Below the pieces are notes generated by a model that saw only the letters and a program-made list of their open reading frames with translations, searched no databases and was not told the DNA's origin. From NCBI GenBank assembly GCA_910584605.1, contig CAJUAW010000055.1:1-16969 (forward strand): a stretch of DNA of 16,969 nucleotides, written 5' to 3'. A program made the position numbers and the translations under genes. How positions within the stretch are numbered: position 1 is the first letter of the stretch; each line of letters opens with the position of its first letter. Source of the DNA: an uncultured Oscillospiraceae bacterium (lineage in GTDB: Bacteria > Bacillota_A > Clostridia > Oscillospirales > Oscillospiraceae). Shown piece by piece: positions 1 to 7,051 of this stretch.

Positions 1-630
1 CCGATCTACCGCCTGCAGGACGGCGAGAGCTGCGCCCTGGTCACCGACGCGGGCACGCCCGCCATCTCTGATCCGGGGGAGGAGCTGGTGGCCCAGTGCG
101 CCGCCCTAGGCATCCCCGTCTGCGCCATCCCCGGACCCTGCGCCCTGGTGACCGCGCTGGCCGTCTCCGGCCAGCCCACCGGCCGCTTCACCTTTGAGGG
201 CTTTTTGGCCATGAACAAGAAGAACCGCCGGGCCCATCTGGAGTCCCTCCGGGGGGAGGAGCGGACCATGCTCTTCTACGAGGCCCCCCACAAGCTGGCC
301 GCCACCCTCCAGGACCTGTCGGACGCCTTCGGACCGGACCGGCCGGTGACCCTGTGCCGGGAGCTGACCAAGCTCCACGAGGAGGTCCGCCGCACCACTC
401 TGGGGGAGGCCGCCGGATACTATCGGGAGAACGCCCCCAAGGGGGAGTTTGTGCTGGTAGTCCGGGGCGCGGAACATCAGGAGGAGCAGGAGGCCACCTT
501 GGAGGACGGCCTGCTCCTGGTGGCCAGGCTGCAGGGGGAGGGCATCTCCCTGCGGGACGCGGTGAAGCGCGCGGCCAGGGAGCTGGGGCTGTCCCGAAAC
601 CAGCTTTACAGCCTGGCGGTGGAAAAATGA
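1..630 (+). CDS. rsmI: RsmI, 16S rRNA (cytidine-1402-2'-O)-methyltransferase, 5'-truncated by window edge
   Basis: RsmI uses S-adenosylmethionine to methylate the 2'-O of C1402 in the decoding centre of 16S rRNA. The reading frame is open from base 1 and gives 209 residues. The family is usually about 280 residues, so roughly 70 N-terminal residues lie outside the window. The visible part begins just before the family hallmark VTDAGTPAISDPGEEL, followed by IPGPCALVTALAVSGQPTGRF, FEGFLAMNKKNRRAHLESL, MLFYEAPHKL and the strongly conserved LCRELTKLHEEVRRTTLGE block. The C-terminus (ISLRDAVKRAARELGLSRNQLYSLA) is the small helical domain normal for the family. GTG at 88 is internal and not a real start. 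The next gene on the strand is murC, 70 bases downstream. Identification is by motif recognition and is very secure. Confidence 0.96.
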   Translation, partial: PIYRLQDGESCALVTDAGTPAISDPGEELVAQCAALGIPVCAIPGPCALVTALAVSGQPTGRFTFEGFLAMNKKNRRAHLESLRGEERTMLFYEAPHKLAATLQDLSDAFGPDRPVTLCRELTKLHEEVRRTTLGEAAGYYRENAPKGEFVLVVRGAEHQEEQEATLEDGLLLVARLQGEGISLRDAVKRAARELGLSRNQLYSLAVEK

Positions 631-642
631 TAGCATCTGCAC

Positions 643-660
643 CCATTTTCTGAAAAATGG
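643..660. repeat. Short AT-rich inverted repeat between rsmI and murC
   Basis: CCATTTT and AAAATGG form a perfect 7-base inverted repeat around a CTGA loop. The stem is AT-rich and no U-run follows it on the + strand, so it is at best a weak terminator. The rest of the 70-base rsmI-murC gap holds the murC ribosome binding site and nothing else recognisable. Confidence 0.3.
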
Positions 661-700
661 ATAGAATAGAGAGATAGATCATGAAAAGAGGTGCTGTCCA

Positions 701-2071
701 GTGAACTGGAAGATCGAGGACTATATCCGGCCGGGCGGCCGCGCCCATCTGGTTGGGGTGGGCGGGGTGTCGATGGCCCCCCTGGCCGAGGTGCTGAAGG
801 GAAAGGGAATGGAGATTACCGGCTCCGACATGAAGGAGAGCGCCGTTGTGGATCATCTGCGCTCCCTTGGCATCCCGGTGACCATCGGTCATCTGCCTGA
901 GAGCGTAAGGGGGACGGAATGCGTGATCCGCACCGCCGCGGTCCATGACGATAACCCGGAGATTGCCGCCGCGCTGAAAGCGGGCATCCCCGTCTTCGAG
1001 CGGGCGCAGGCTTGGGGCGCCCTCATGAGGCGCTATCAAAACGCCCTGTGCGTGGCGGGCACCCACGGAAAGACGACGACGACCTCCATGTGTACCCACA
1101 TCTTCCTGGCCGCCGGCCGGGACCCCTCCGTGATGCTGGGGGGCGCCCTGCCGGTGCTGGGCTGCGGCCATCGGGTGGGCCATGGGGATACCATTATTGC
1201 GGAGTCCTGCGAATACTGCAACTCCTTCCTGTCCTTTGCCCCCACGGTGGCGGTGATCCTCAACGTGGAGGCCGATCACCTGGACTTTTTCAAGGACCTG
1301 GACGATATCAAACGCTCCTTCCGACGCTTTGCCGGACTGGTCCCGGAGGACGGCTGGGTGGTGGTCAACCAGGATGATCCGGGGGCTGTGGACGCTCTGG
1401 CTGGGCTGGAACGCCCCCTCCTCACCTTCGGTGTGGAGCAGGGGGATGTCCATGCGGCTGGTCTTACCTGGAATGCGGGGTGCGCCTCCTTCCATCTGTG
1501 TATCAAGGCGGAGAGCCCTGTCCGCATCACCCTGGCCGTTCCGGGGATGCATAATGTGTCCAACGCGCTGGCCGCCTGCGCCGCCGCCTATTGCCTGGGG
1601 GTGGACCCGGCGGATATGGCCCGCGGTCTGGCGCAGTTCACCGGCGCGGGACGGCGCTTTGAGAGGAAGGGCGTATACCACGGGGCGGACGTCTACGACG
1701 ACTACGCCCACCACCCGGACGAGCTGCACGCTCTGCTGACCATGGCCGCTTCCCTGGGCTATCAGCGGGTGATCTGTGCCTTTCAACCCCACACCTATTC
1801 CCGCACCGCCGCCTTCTTCGACCGGTTTGCGGCGGAGCTGAAGCTGGCCGGTCTGGTTGTTCTGGCCCCCATCTATGCCGCCCGTGAGACTGACGATCTG
1901 GGGGTGTCCTCCCAGAAGCTGGCGGATCAGATCCCAGGCGCGGTGTACTGTGCCAGCCTGCAGGAGACGACAGACCGTCTGGCAGAACTGGCCCGGCCCG
2001 GCGACCTGATCCTCACCGTAGGCGCAGGGGATATCTATCTGGCGGGGGAAGCCCTGGTGGGAGCCGGGTGA
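701..2071 (+). CDS. murC: MurC, UDP-N-acetylmuramate--L-alanine ligase
   Basis: MurC performs the ATP-dependent addition of L-alanine to UDP-N-acetylmuramic acid, the first peptide step of cytoplasmic peptidoglycan precursor synthesis. The 456-residue length is normal. The N-terminal Rossmann UDP-binding motif GVGGVSM is at residues 19-25. The ATP P-loop GTHGKTTTT is at about 120-128. ESCEYCNSF at about 168 and LNVEADHLDFF form the central Mur-ligase domain. VYDDYAHHPDEL at about 331 and FQPHTYSRT are the MurC-specific C-terminal signatures. The start is GTG at 701, chosen because AAAGAGGTG (684-692) sits at the right distance and the protein then begins at the usual place. MurC is usually the committed ligase of the pathway; no other mur gene is present here. 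The gene lies 70 bases after rsmI and may be co-transcribed with it; no strong promoter is visible in the gap. Confidence 0.96.
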   Translation: MNWKIEDYIRPGGRAHLVGVGGVSMAPLAEVLKGKGMEITGSDMKESAVVDHLRSLGIPVTIGHLPESVRGTECVIRTAAVHDDNPEIAAALKAGIPVFERAQAWGALMRRYQNALCVAGTHGKTTTTSMCTHIFLAAGRDPSVMLGGALPVLGCGHRVGHGDTIIAESCEYCNSFLSFAPTVAVILNVEADHLDFFKDLDDIKRSFRRFAGLVPEDGWVVVNQDDPGAVDALAGLERPLLTFGVEQGDVHAAGLTWNAGCASFHLCIKAESPVRITLAVPGMHNVSNALAACAAAYCLGVDPADMARGLAQFTGAGRRFERKGVYHGADVYDDYAHHPDELHALLTMAASLGYQRVICAFQPHTYSRTAAFFDRFAAELKLAGLVVLAPIYAARETDDLGVSSQKLADQIPGAVYCASLQETTDRLAELARPGDLILTVGAGDIYLAGEALVGAG

Positions 2072-2103
2072 CCTGGGACATTTCCTTGTTCTGCCGCTTG
2101 CCC

Positions 2104-2132
2104 TTACAACAGGGCTCATCTGAAGATACAAT
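2104..2132 (+). promoter_or_regulatory. Possible weak promoter for the diguanylate cyclase gene
   Basis: TTACAA (2104-2109) and TACAAT (2127-2132) are 17 bases apart in the 99-base gap after murC. The -10 matches consensus at 5 of 6 positions but the -35 is poor (3 of 6). A small hairpin, GCCCT-TACAAC-AGGGC at 2099-2114, overlaps it. Read-through from murC is equally possible. Confidence 0.25.
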
Positions 2133-2170
2133 AAATAAACAGCCTGTATAGGCCGAGAGGAGGAGTGCGC

Positions 2171-3967
2171 ATGGCCGCCCCTGAAAAGAAAAATATGACC
2201 CGGTTGGCCGTTTTGTTTACTCTGTGCGGCGTGCTTCTTTTGATCCTGGCGGTGGGGGGACTGATCGTCCGCTGCCGCACCCTGGAACACCGGCTGGACG
2301 AGATCTTTATGGAGAGCATGATGTCCCACACCGAGGAGAGCGGAAAGGACGCTCAGCAGCTCATTGACGACACCCAGATCCTGCTGGAGGACACGGTCCA
2401 GCTTCTGGAGACAGATGGCCGTCCGCTGGAGAAGCAGTGGGTGGACCCGCTGCTGCGGTCGGTAAACCTGGGCGGGCGCCGGCTGGAGGTCAGCTATCTG
2501 GATTGGGAGGACCTGGTTTCCGCCGAGCTGGGGAGCGAGGAGCAGCGGGTGTTTCAGCAGCTCCATGCGGGGACCAGCGTTGTGGGCAGCCTGATTTCCG
2601 CGCAGGATGAGTTCTACTTCCTGGTGGTGCAGCCGGTGGAGCGGAACCGTGAGATGGTGGGAGCGGTGCAGGCCAAGGTGAGTGCGGATCTGCTGTCTCA
2701 GCAGGGACACGACTCGGTGCTGTTCCACAATGTGCAGAGGGTGATCGCCGGAGACGATGGCCGCGTGGTCTGCGGCAGCCAGGCGGAGACCAGCGGACTC
2801 AGCATGGCGGAGATGGGCCGGCAGGACGGACTGGAGGAGAAGGACGTGGAGGGCTTTACCGCGGCCTATCTGTCCAGTGAGAGCGGCTCCTACCGCTATG
2901 AGACGGAGCTGGGGGAGGGCTATGCCGCCTGGGCCCCGATCTCCTACAACGGGTGGCGTATTGTGCAGTTCTCCCAGTCCCCCGACCTGCGCGTGGAGCG
3001 GTCCACTATGGTGCAGACGGTGGTTATGGCGATTAGCCTGCTGGTGTGCGCGGCGATGGCCGCCCTGATCTGGTGGCAGCGGGCCAGAATGGCGGCGGAT
3101 AAGCTGCGCTACAGCGCTCTGTCTGAGTTCAAGGATACGCTGATCTTTGAGTATGACTGCCAGAAGGACAGTATGGAATTTACATCCAACGCGCTGGAGA
3201 CTCTGGACCTGGAAAACGTCCGCCTGGAGGACGTCACCGATATGAAGAACACCTTCCCGGTCTTTCACCCGGACGACCTGGAGACGGTGCGGCGGGTCCT
3301 GTGGAATGCGGAGACCATGGCCCAGGAGCAGGTGGAGCACGACCGCCTCCGCCTGAAGCGGCGGGACGGAGGGTACAGCTGGTACCGCAGCCAGTATAAG
3401 GCGGTCTTCGGCTCTGATGGCAAGGTGATCCGTCTGATCGGCACCCTAACCGACATCAGCGCCCAGATCGACCGGGAGATCGAGCTGCGCAATCAGGCCC
3501 AGCAGGACCCCCTTACCGGGGTGTATAACCGGGCGGGAGTCAAGCTGATCAACGCCCGGCTGGAGCAGATTTCCCGAGGAATCCTGTTCATGCTGGATCT
3601 GGATGATTTTAAATCGGTCAACGATACCTACGGCCACATGGCCGGCGACCGGCTGCTGACCGCCATTGGCGGGGTGTTGCGGGAGACCTTCCGCACCGAC
3701 GACATCGTGGCCCGGGTGGGCGGCGACGAGTTTGTGGCCTTCATGTCCGGCTCGGACAGCCGGGTCACGGCGGAGCAGAAGGGCCAGGAGCTGCTGGAGC
3801 GGGTGCGGGCGCTGCGGGTGGACGGCGTGGACCGGAGAGTCACGGTCAGCGTCGGCGCGGCCAGCGCTCCCGCCCTGGGCCGGAGCTACGAGGCGCTCAG
3901 TTTGGCTGCTGATGAAGCGATGTACCAGGTGAAGCACAGCGGAAAGGGCGGGTTTATCCTGCGGTAA
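2171..3967 (+). CDS. Membrane-anchored PAS-GGDEF diguanylate cyclase
   Basis: The product is predicted to make the second messenger cyclic di-GMP from two GTP in response to an external signal. The start is ATG at 2171: AGGAGG (2158-2163) lies 7 bases upstream, while the in-frame GTG at 2165 almost touches it and is excluded. That gives 598 residues. TM1 spans about residues 12-33. An extracytoplasmic sensor region of about 245 residues follows, then TM2 at about 279-303. A cytoplasmic PAS/PAC domain (about 310-435, with FHPDDLETV, RDGGYSWYRSQYKAV and LIGTLTDIS) leads into the GGDEF domain from DPLTGVYNR at about 446. The active-site GGDEF is intact at 517-521, and RTDD at 508-511 is the canonical product-inhibition I-site five residues upstream. 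No EAL or HD-GYP domain is present. The sensor resembles Cache-type domains in layout, but its fold and ligand cannot be assigned by eye. The gene ends at a strong terminator. Confidence 0.9.
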   Translation: MAAPEKKNMTRLAVLFTLCGVLLLILAVGGLIVRCRTLEHRLDEIFMESMMSHTEESGKDAQQLIDDTQILLEDTVQLLETDGRPLEKQWVDPLLRSVNLGGRRLEVSYLDWEDLVSAELGSEEQRVFQQLHAGTSVVGSLISAQDEFYFLVVQPVERNREMVGAVQAKVSADLLSQQGHDSVLFHNVQRVIAGDDGRVVCGSQAETSGLSMAEMGRQDGLEEKDVEGFTAAYLSSESGSYRYETELGEGYAAWAPISYNGWRIVQFSQSPDLRVERSTMVQTVVMAISLLVCAAMAALIWWQRARMAADKLRYSALSEFKDTLIFEYDCQKDSMEFTSNALETLDLENVRLEDVTDMKNTFPVFHPDDLETVRRVLWNAETMAQEQVEHDRLRLKRRDGGYSWYRSQYKAVFGSDGKVIRLIGTLTDISAQIDREIELRNQAQQDPLTGVYNRAGVKLINARLEQISRGILFMLDLDDFKSVNDTYGHMAGDRLLTAIGGVLRETFRTDDIVARVGGDEFVAFMSGSDSRVTAEQKGQELLERVRALRVDGVDRRVTVSVGAASAPALGRSYEALSLAADEAMYQVKHSGKGGFILR

Positions 3968-3968
3968 G

Positions 3969-4000
3969 AAAAAATCACCCCCGGATGGGGGTGATTTTTT
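3969..4000. terminator. Bidirectional rho-independent terminator
   Basis: A perfect 14-base-pair inverted repeat (AAAAAATCACCCCC / GGGGGTGATTTTTT) surrounds a GGAT loop. The A-run on one side and T-run on the other give a U-tract in both directions. It lies between the convergent diguanylate cyclase and trxA genes, and the trxA stop codon abuts its right edge, so it serves both. Confidence 0.93.
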
Positions 4001-4311
4001 TACAGATTCTGCTCCAAAGTCTGGACAAAGGCGTTGGGCGGCATGACGCCCACCTTGCGGTCGATTTCCTGGCCGTCCTTGAAGAAAATAACGGTGGGGA
4101 TGCTGGTCACAGAGTACCGCATGGCCAGCTCGCCCTCCTGGTCGGTGTTCACCTTGCCGATGACGGCTCTGCCCTCGTACTCTTCCGCCAGGCTCTCAAT
4201 GACGGGACCCAGCATCTGACAGGGGCCGCACCACTCGGCCCAGAAGTCCACCAGCATCAGCCCGCCCTCGTTCAGGGCCTCGTCAAAGGTCTTTTGGTCA
4301 AAATGGATCAT
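4000..4311 (-). CDS. trxA: Thioredoxin TrxA
   Basis: A cytoplasmic protein-disulfide reductant of 103 residues, the standard size for thioredoxin. The active site WCGPC is at residues 27-31 within VDFWAEWCGPC, and the cis-proline loop is SIPTVIFF. It would be re-reduced by the reductase encoded immediately upstream. ATG at 4311 overlaps the trxB stop in an ATGA junction, which indicates translational coupling, and AAAGGAA inside the end of trxB supplies the ribosome binding site. Transcription stops at the bidirectional terminator 3969-4000. The call is essentially certain. Confidence 0.97.
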   Translation of the reverse strand: MIHFDQKTFDEALNEGGLMLVDFWAEWCGPCQMLGPVIESLAEEYEGRAVIGKVNTDQEGELAMRYSVTSIPTVIFFKDGQEIDRKVGVMPPNAFVQTLEQNL

Positions 4312-5180
4312 AATTGCGGTTCCTTTCTTTTGTTATTTTGCGCGTCTGCGTATTCGCAGGCGGACAGCGCGGCCACATGGCCCTCTCCCACCGCCTTGGA
4401 AACCTGAAGCGGCCCGCCGGTGCAGTCTCCGGCGGCGAATACGCCGGGCAGATTGGTGGCCATGCTCCGGTCGACCCGGATGACACCCTCCTCGGTTTCC
4501 AGCTCGGGAAGCAGATCGGTGGGTGCCACCGTCCGGCGGAGGATAAAGATCCCGGCACAGGGGAGGAGGACTCCGTCCGCCTCCAGTCCGGTGACGGTCT
4601 GCTCCCCCTTGACGGACAGCCTGCTGGCCTTCACATAGGGGATGTCCTGGTCCAAGCCCTCCGGCTGGCGGGGGGAGACGTAAACCACCTGACAGCCCAG
4701 GCTTTTCAGGTATTTGGCCTCTGCGGGCGCATCGGGGGCCAGGCCCGCCACCACAACGGCCTTGTTCCGGTAGAGCATCCCGTCGCAGGTGGCGCAGTAG
4801 CTGACTCCCCGGCCTAAATACTCCGCCTCGCCGGGGTATTTGGCCGCCCGGACCACTCCGGGGGCCAGGATCAGCGCCTTCCCGGAAAAAACCTGACTGC
4901 CCACGGTGACGGAAAAGCCGTTCCAGGCCAGCAGAGACAGTGCCTTGCCGGTTACAAATTCTGCCCCCAAGCTGGAGGCGTGGCGGAAAAGCTCCTCCAG
5001 CAGCTCCAGACCGGTCCGGCCGGGGAGGCCAGGGTAGTTGTCCACCCGCTCCGCCTTGGCCAGCGGACTGTCCTGCCAGCGCCTGCCGATGACCAGCACG
5101 CTCTTGTCCCGGCTCCGGGCGGCCACCGCCGCCGCCAGTCCCGCAGGACCGGAGCCTAACACGATGATATCATAGACCAT
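4308..5180 (-). CDS. trxB: Thioredoxin reductase-like flavoprotein lacking NADPH motifs
   Basis: A cytoplasmic FAD protein of the low-molecular-weight thioredoxin reductase family, translationally coupled to thioredoxin. The FAD dinucleotide motif GSGPAG is at residues 9-14. The redox-active C129-A-T-C132 lies in the normal setting (SYCATCDGMLYRNK). The C-terminal FAD motif is GVFAAGDCTGGPLQVSKAVGEG. The second nucleotide-binding domain is unusual: where NADPH-dependent enzymes carry GGGDSA, this one has G146-L-A-P-D-A, and the HRRxxxRA motif that contacts the NADPH phosphate is replaced by SPRQPEGL (169-176). At 290 residues it is shorter than the 305-320 typical of the family. Clostridial ferredoxin-dependent flavin thioredoxin reductases are known to lack these same motifs, so electrons may come from ferredoxin. 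Donor specificity is inference; family membership and pairing with trxA are clear. Confidence 0.9.
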   Translation of the reverse strand: MVYDIIVLGSGPAGLAAAVAARSRDKSVLVIGRRWQDSPLAKAERVDNYPGLPGRTGLELLEELFRHASSLGAEFVTGKALSLLAWNGFSVTVGSQVFSGKALILAPGVVRAAKYPGEAEYLGRGVSYCATCDGMLYRNKAVVVAGLAPDAPAEAKYLKSLGCQVVYVSPRQPEGLDQDIPYVKASRLSVKGEQTVTGLEADGVLLPCAGIFILRRTVAPTDLLPELETEEGVIRVDRSMATNLPGVFAAGDCTGGPLQVSKAVGEGHVAALSACEYADAQNNKRKEPQL

Positions 5181-5203
5181 ATCGTTCCCCCCTGCATCAT
5201 AGT

Positions 5204-5232
5204 ATTATACTCTGTTTTTCATGTTGGAACAA
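5204..5232 (-). promoter_or_regulatory. Sigma-A promoter of trxB-trxA
   Basis: Read on the - strand, TTGTTC (5232-5227) and a perfect TATAAT (5209-5204) are separated by exactly 17 bases. The trxB ribosome binding site (AGGGGGG) follows about 20 bases further on. It stands back to back with the glnS promoter. Confidence 0.8.
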
Positions 5233-5249
5233 GGGTTTTCAGGAAATAC

Positions 5250-5278
5250 TTGCAAGGACGGGTATTCTGGTGTAAAAT
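5250..5278 (+). promoter_or_regulatory. Sigma-A promoter of glnS
   Basis: TTGCAA (5250-5255) and TAAAAT (5273-5278) are 17 bases apart, 30 bases upstream of the glnS ATG. AAAGGAGGAG (5291-5300) is the ribosome binding site. No T-box leader or long untranslated region fits in this spacing, so tRNA-responsive control of the kind common on Firmicute synthetase genes is not supported here. Confidence 0.75.
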
Positions 5279-5308
5279 AGCCCCATTGACAAAGGAGGAG
5301 AGAAGCCC

Positions 5309-7015
5309 ATGTCTGACGAGATCAAAACCGCCGCCGGGGAGGAGACCCCGGAGAGCCAGAACTTTATTCATCAGTTTATCACCGAGGATATCGCCGAAGG
5401 AGGCCGCTGCGCCGGGATGCAGGTCCACACCCGGTTCCCGCCCGAGCCCAACGGCTATCTGCATATCGGCCACTGCAAGGCCCTGATCATCGACTTCGGC
5501 TCCGCAGAGAAGTTCGGCGGCATCTGCAACCTGCGCATGGACGACACCAACCCCGCCAAGGAGGACACCGAGTTTGTGGACGCCATCAAGGAGGACATCC
5601 ACTGGCTGGGCTTCGACTGGGGGGACCGGTTCTTCTACGGCAGCGACTACTTTGAAAAAACCTACGAGCTGGCCGTGGGCCTGATCAAAAAGGGGCTGGC
5701 CTACGTCTGTGAGCTGACCCCGGACCAGTTCCGGGAGTACCGGGGGGACGTGAACACCCCCGCCCGCTCCCCCTGGCGGGACCGGCCTGTGGAGGAGAGC
5801 CTGGACCTGTTCCAGCGCATGAGAAACGGGGAGTTCCCCGAGGGAAAATATACCCTCCGGGCCAAGATCGACCTGGCCAGCGGCAACTTCAATATGCGGG
5901 ACCCGGTTCTCTACCGCATCCGCTATATCGAGCACCACCGCCAGGGCACCAAGTGGTGCATCTTCCCCATGTACGACTTTGCCCACCCCATTCAGGACGC
6001 CCTGGAGGGCATCACCCACTCCCTCTGCTCCCTAGAGTATGAGGACCACCGTCCCCTTTACGACTGGGTCATCCATCACACCGACGTGCCCTCCAAACCC
6101 CGGCAGATCGAGTTTGCCCGGCTGGGCATCAACTATACCGTCATGTCCAAGCGGAAGCTGCGCAAGCTGGTGGAGGAGAGCTATGTCTCCGGCTGGGACG
6201 ACCCCCGCATGCCCACCCTGTGCGGCCTGCGCCGCCGGGGCTACACCCCCGCCTCCATCCGGAACTTCTGCGACCGCATTGGGGTGGCAAAAAACACCTC
6301 CACCGTGGAGTACGGCTTTTTGGAGCACTGCCTCCGGGAGGACCTGAACGACCACGCACAGCGGGTGATGGCTGTTCTGCGGCCCATCAAGCTGACCATC
6401 ACCAACTACCCCAAGGGGCAGTCCGAGACCTTCCAGGTGGAGAACAACCCCAACGACCCCGCTGCCGGCACCCGCCCGGTCACCTTCTCCCGGAGCCTGT
6501 ACGTGGAGGGGGAGGATTTTCTGGAGACCCCCATTCCAAAGTACAAGCGGCTGTATCCCAACGGCCCCGAGTGCCGCCTGAAGGGGGCCTATCTCATTCA
6601 ATGTACCGGCTGCGTCAAGGACGAGGCGGGCAATGTGGTGGAAATCTTGGCCACCTACGACCCCGACTCCAAGGGGGGCAATCCCGCCGACGGTCGGAAG
6701 GTGAAGGGGGCCACCATCCACTGGGTGGATGCGGCCACCGCCGTGGACGCCCAGGTGCGGCTGTACGATAACCTCTTTGCCGACGAGAACCCCGACGGCG
6801 GCGACAAGGACTTTTTGGACTGCCTGAACCCCGGCTCCCTGGAGGTGCTGGAGGGCTGCAAGCTGGAGGCGTCCCTGGCCTCCGCCCAGCCGGCGGACCG
6901 GTTCCAGTTCCTCCGCCTGGGCTACTTCTGCGCTGACAGCAAGGATTCCAAGCCTGGAGCCTTGGTCTTTAACCGGGCCGTCAGTCTGAAGGACAGCTTT
7001 AAACCAGGAAAGTAA
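5309..7015 (+). CDS. glnS: Glutaminyl-tRNA synthetase
   Basis: This class I synthetase charges tRNA-Gln with glutamine in the cytoplasm. The 568 residues are slightly more than the E. coli enzyme. FPPEPNGYLHIGHCKA carries the HIGH signature at residues 52-55. VMSKRKL at about 278-284 is the KMSKS-type loop in the form typical of GlnRS. The stretch around RMPTLCGLRRRGYTPASIRN distinguishes it from glutamyl-tRNA synthetases. The remainder is the beta-barrel anticodon-binding region. It ends without the YqeY-like extension found in some clostridial GlnRS proteins. Its presence implies direct glutaminylation rather than sole reliance on the GatCAB amidotransferase route; whether gatCAB also exists cannot be told from this window. 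The start is ATG at 5309, supported by a strong AGGAGG. A hairpin terminator follows 5 bases after the stop. Confidence 0.97.
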   Translation: MSDEIKTAAGEETPESQNFIHQFITEDIAEGGRCAGMQVHTRFPPEPNGYLHIGHCKALIIDFGSAEKFGGICNLRMDDTNPAKEDTEFVDAIKEDIHWLGFDWGDRFFYGSDYFEKTYELAVGLIKKGLAYVCELTPDQFREYRGDVNTPARSPWRDRPVEESLDLFQRMRNGEFPEGKYTLRAKIDLASGNFNMRDPVLYRIRYIEHHRQGTKWCIFPMYDFAHPIQDALEGITHSLCSLEYEDHRPLYDWVIHHTDVPSKPRQIEFARLGINYTVMSKRKLRKLVEESYVSGWDDPRMPTLCGLRRRGYTPASIRNFCDRIGVAKNTSTVEYGFLEHCLREDLNDHAQRVMAVLRPIKLTITNYPKGQSETFQVENNPNDPAAGTRPVTFSRSLYVEGEDFLETPIPKYKRLYPNGPECRLKGAYLIQCTGCVKDEAGNVVEILATYDPDSKGGNPADGRKVKGATIHWVDAATAVDAQVRLYDNLFADENPDGGDKDFLDCLNPGSLEVLEGCKLEASLASAQPADRFQFLRLGYFCADSKDSKPGALVFNRAVSLKDSFKPGK

Positions 7016-7019
7016 ACCG

Positions 7020-7049
7020 AGATCCCGGAACCGTATGGTTCCGGGATCT
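7020..7049. terminator. Terminator between convergent glnS and dgoK
   Basis: AGATCCCGGAACC / GGTTCCGGGATCT forms a perfect 13-base-pair stem with a GTAT loop. It fills the 36-base gap between two converging genes, so it probably acts in both directions. The U-tract is short on the + strand (GTTTAT) and poor on the - strand, so efficiency may be moderate. Confidence 0.82.
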
Positions 7050-7051
7050 GT

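Noticed and set aside
188..3340. A 1050-codon open frame on the - strand opposite murC and the diguanylate cyclase
   Set aside because: It is antisense to two genes with clear family motifs. Its translation is rich in His, Gln, Gly, Arg and Pro with no recognisable domain, which is the expected artefact of high GC at third codon positions.
5233..5308. Possible T-box leader upstream of glnS
   Set aside because: The distance from the promoter to the ATG is about 30 bases, far too short for a T-box, and no T-box consensus is present.
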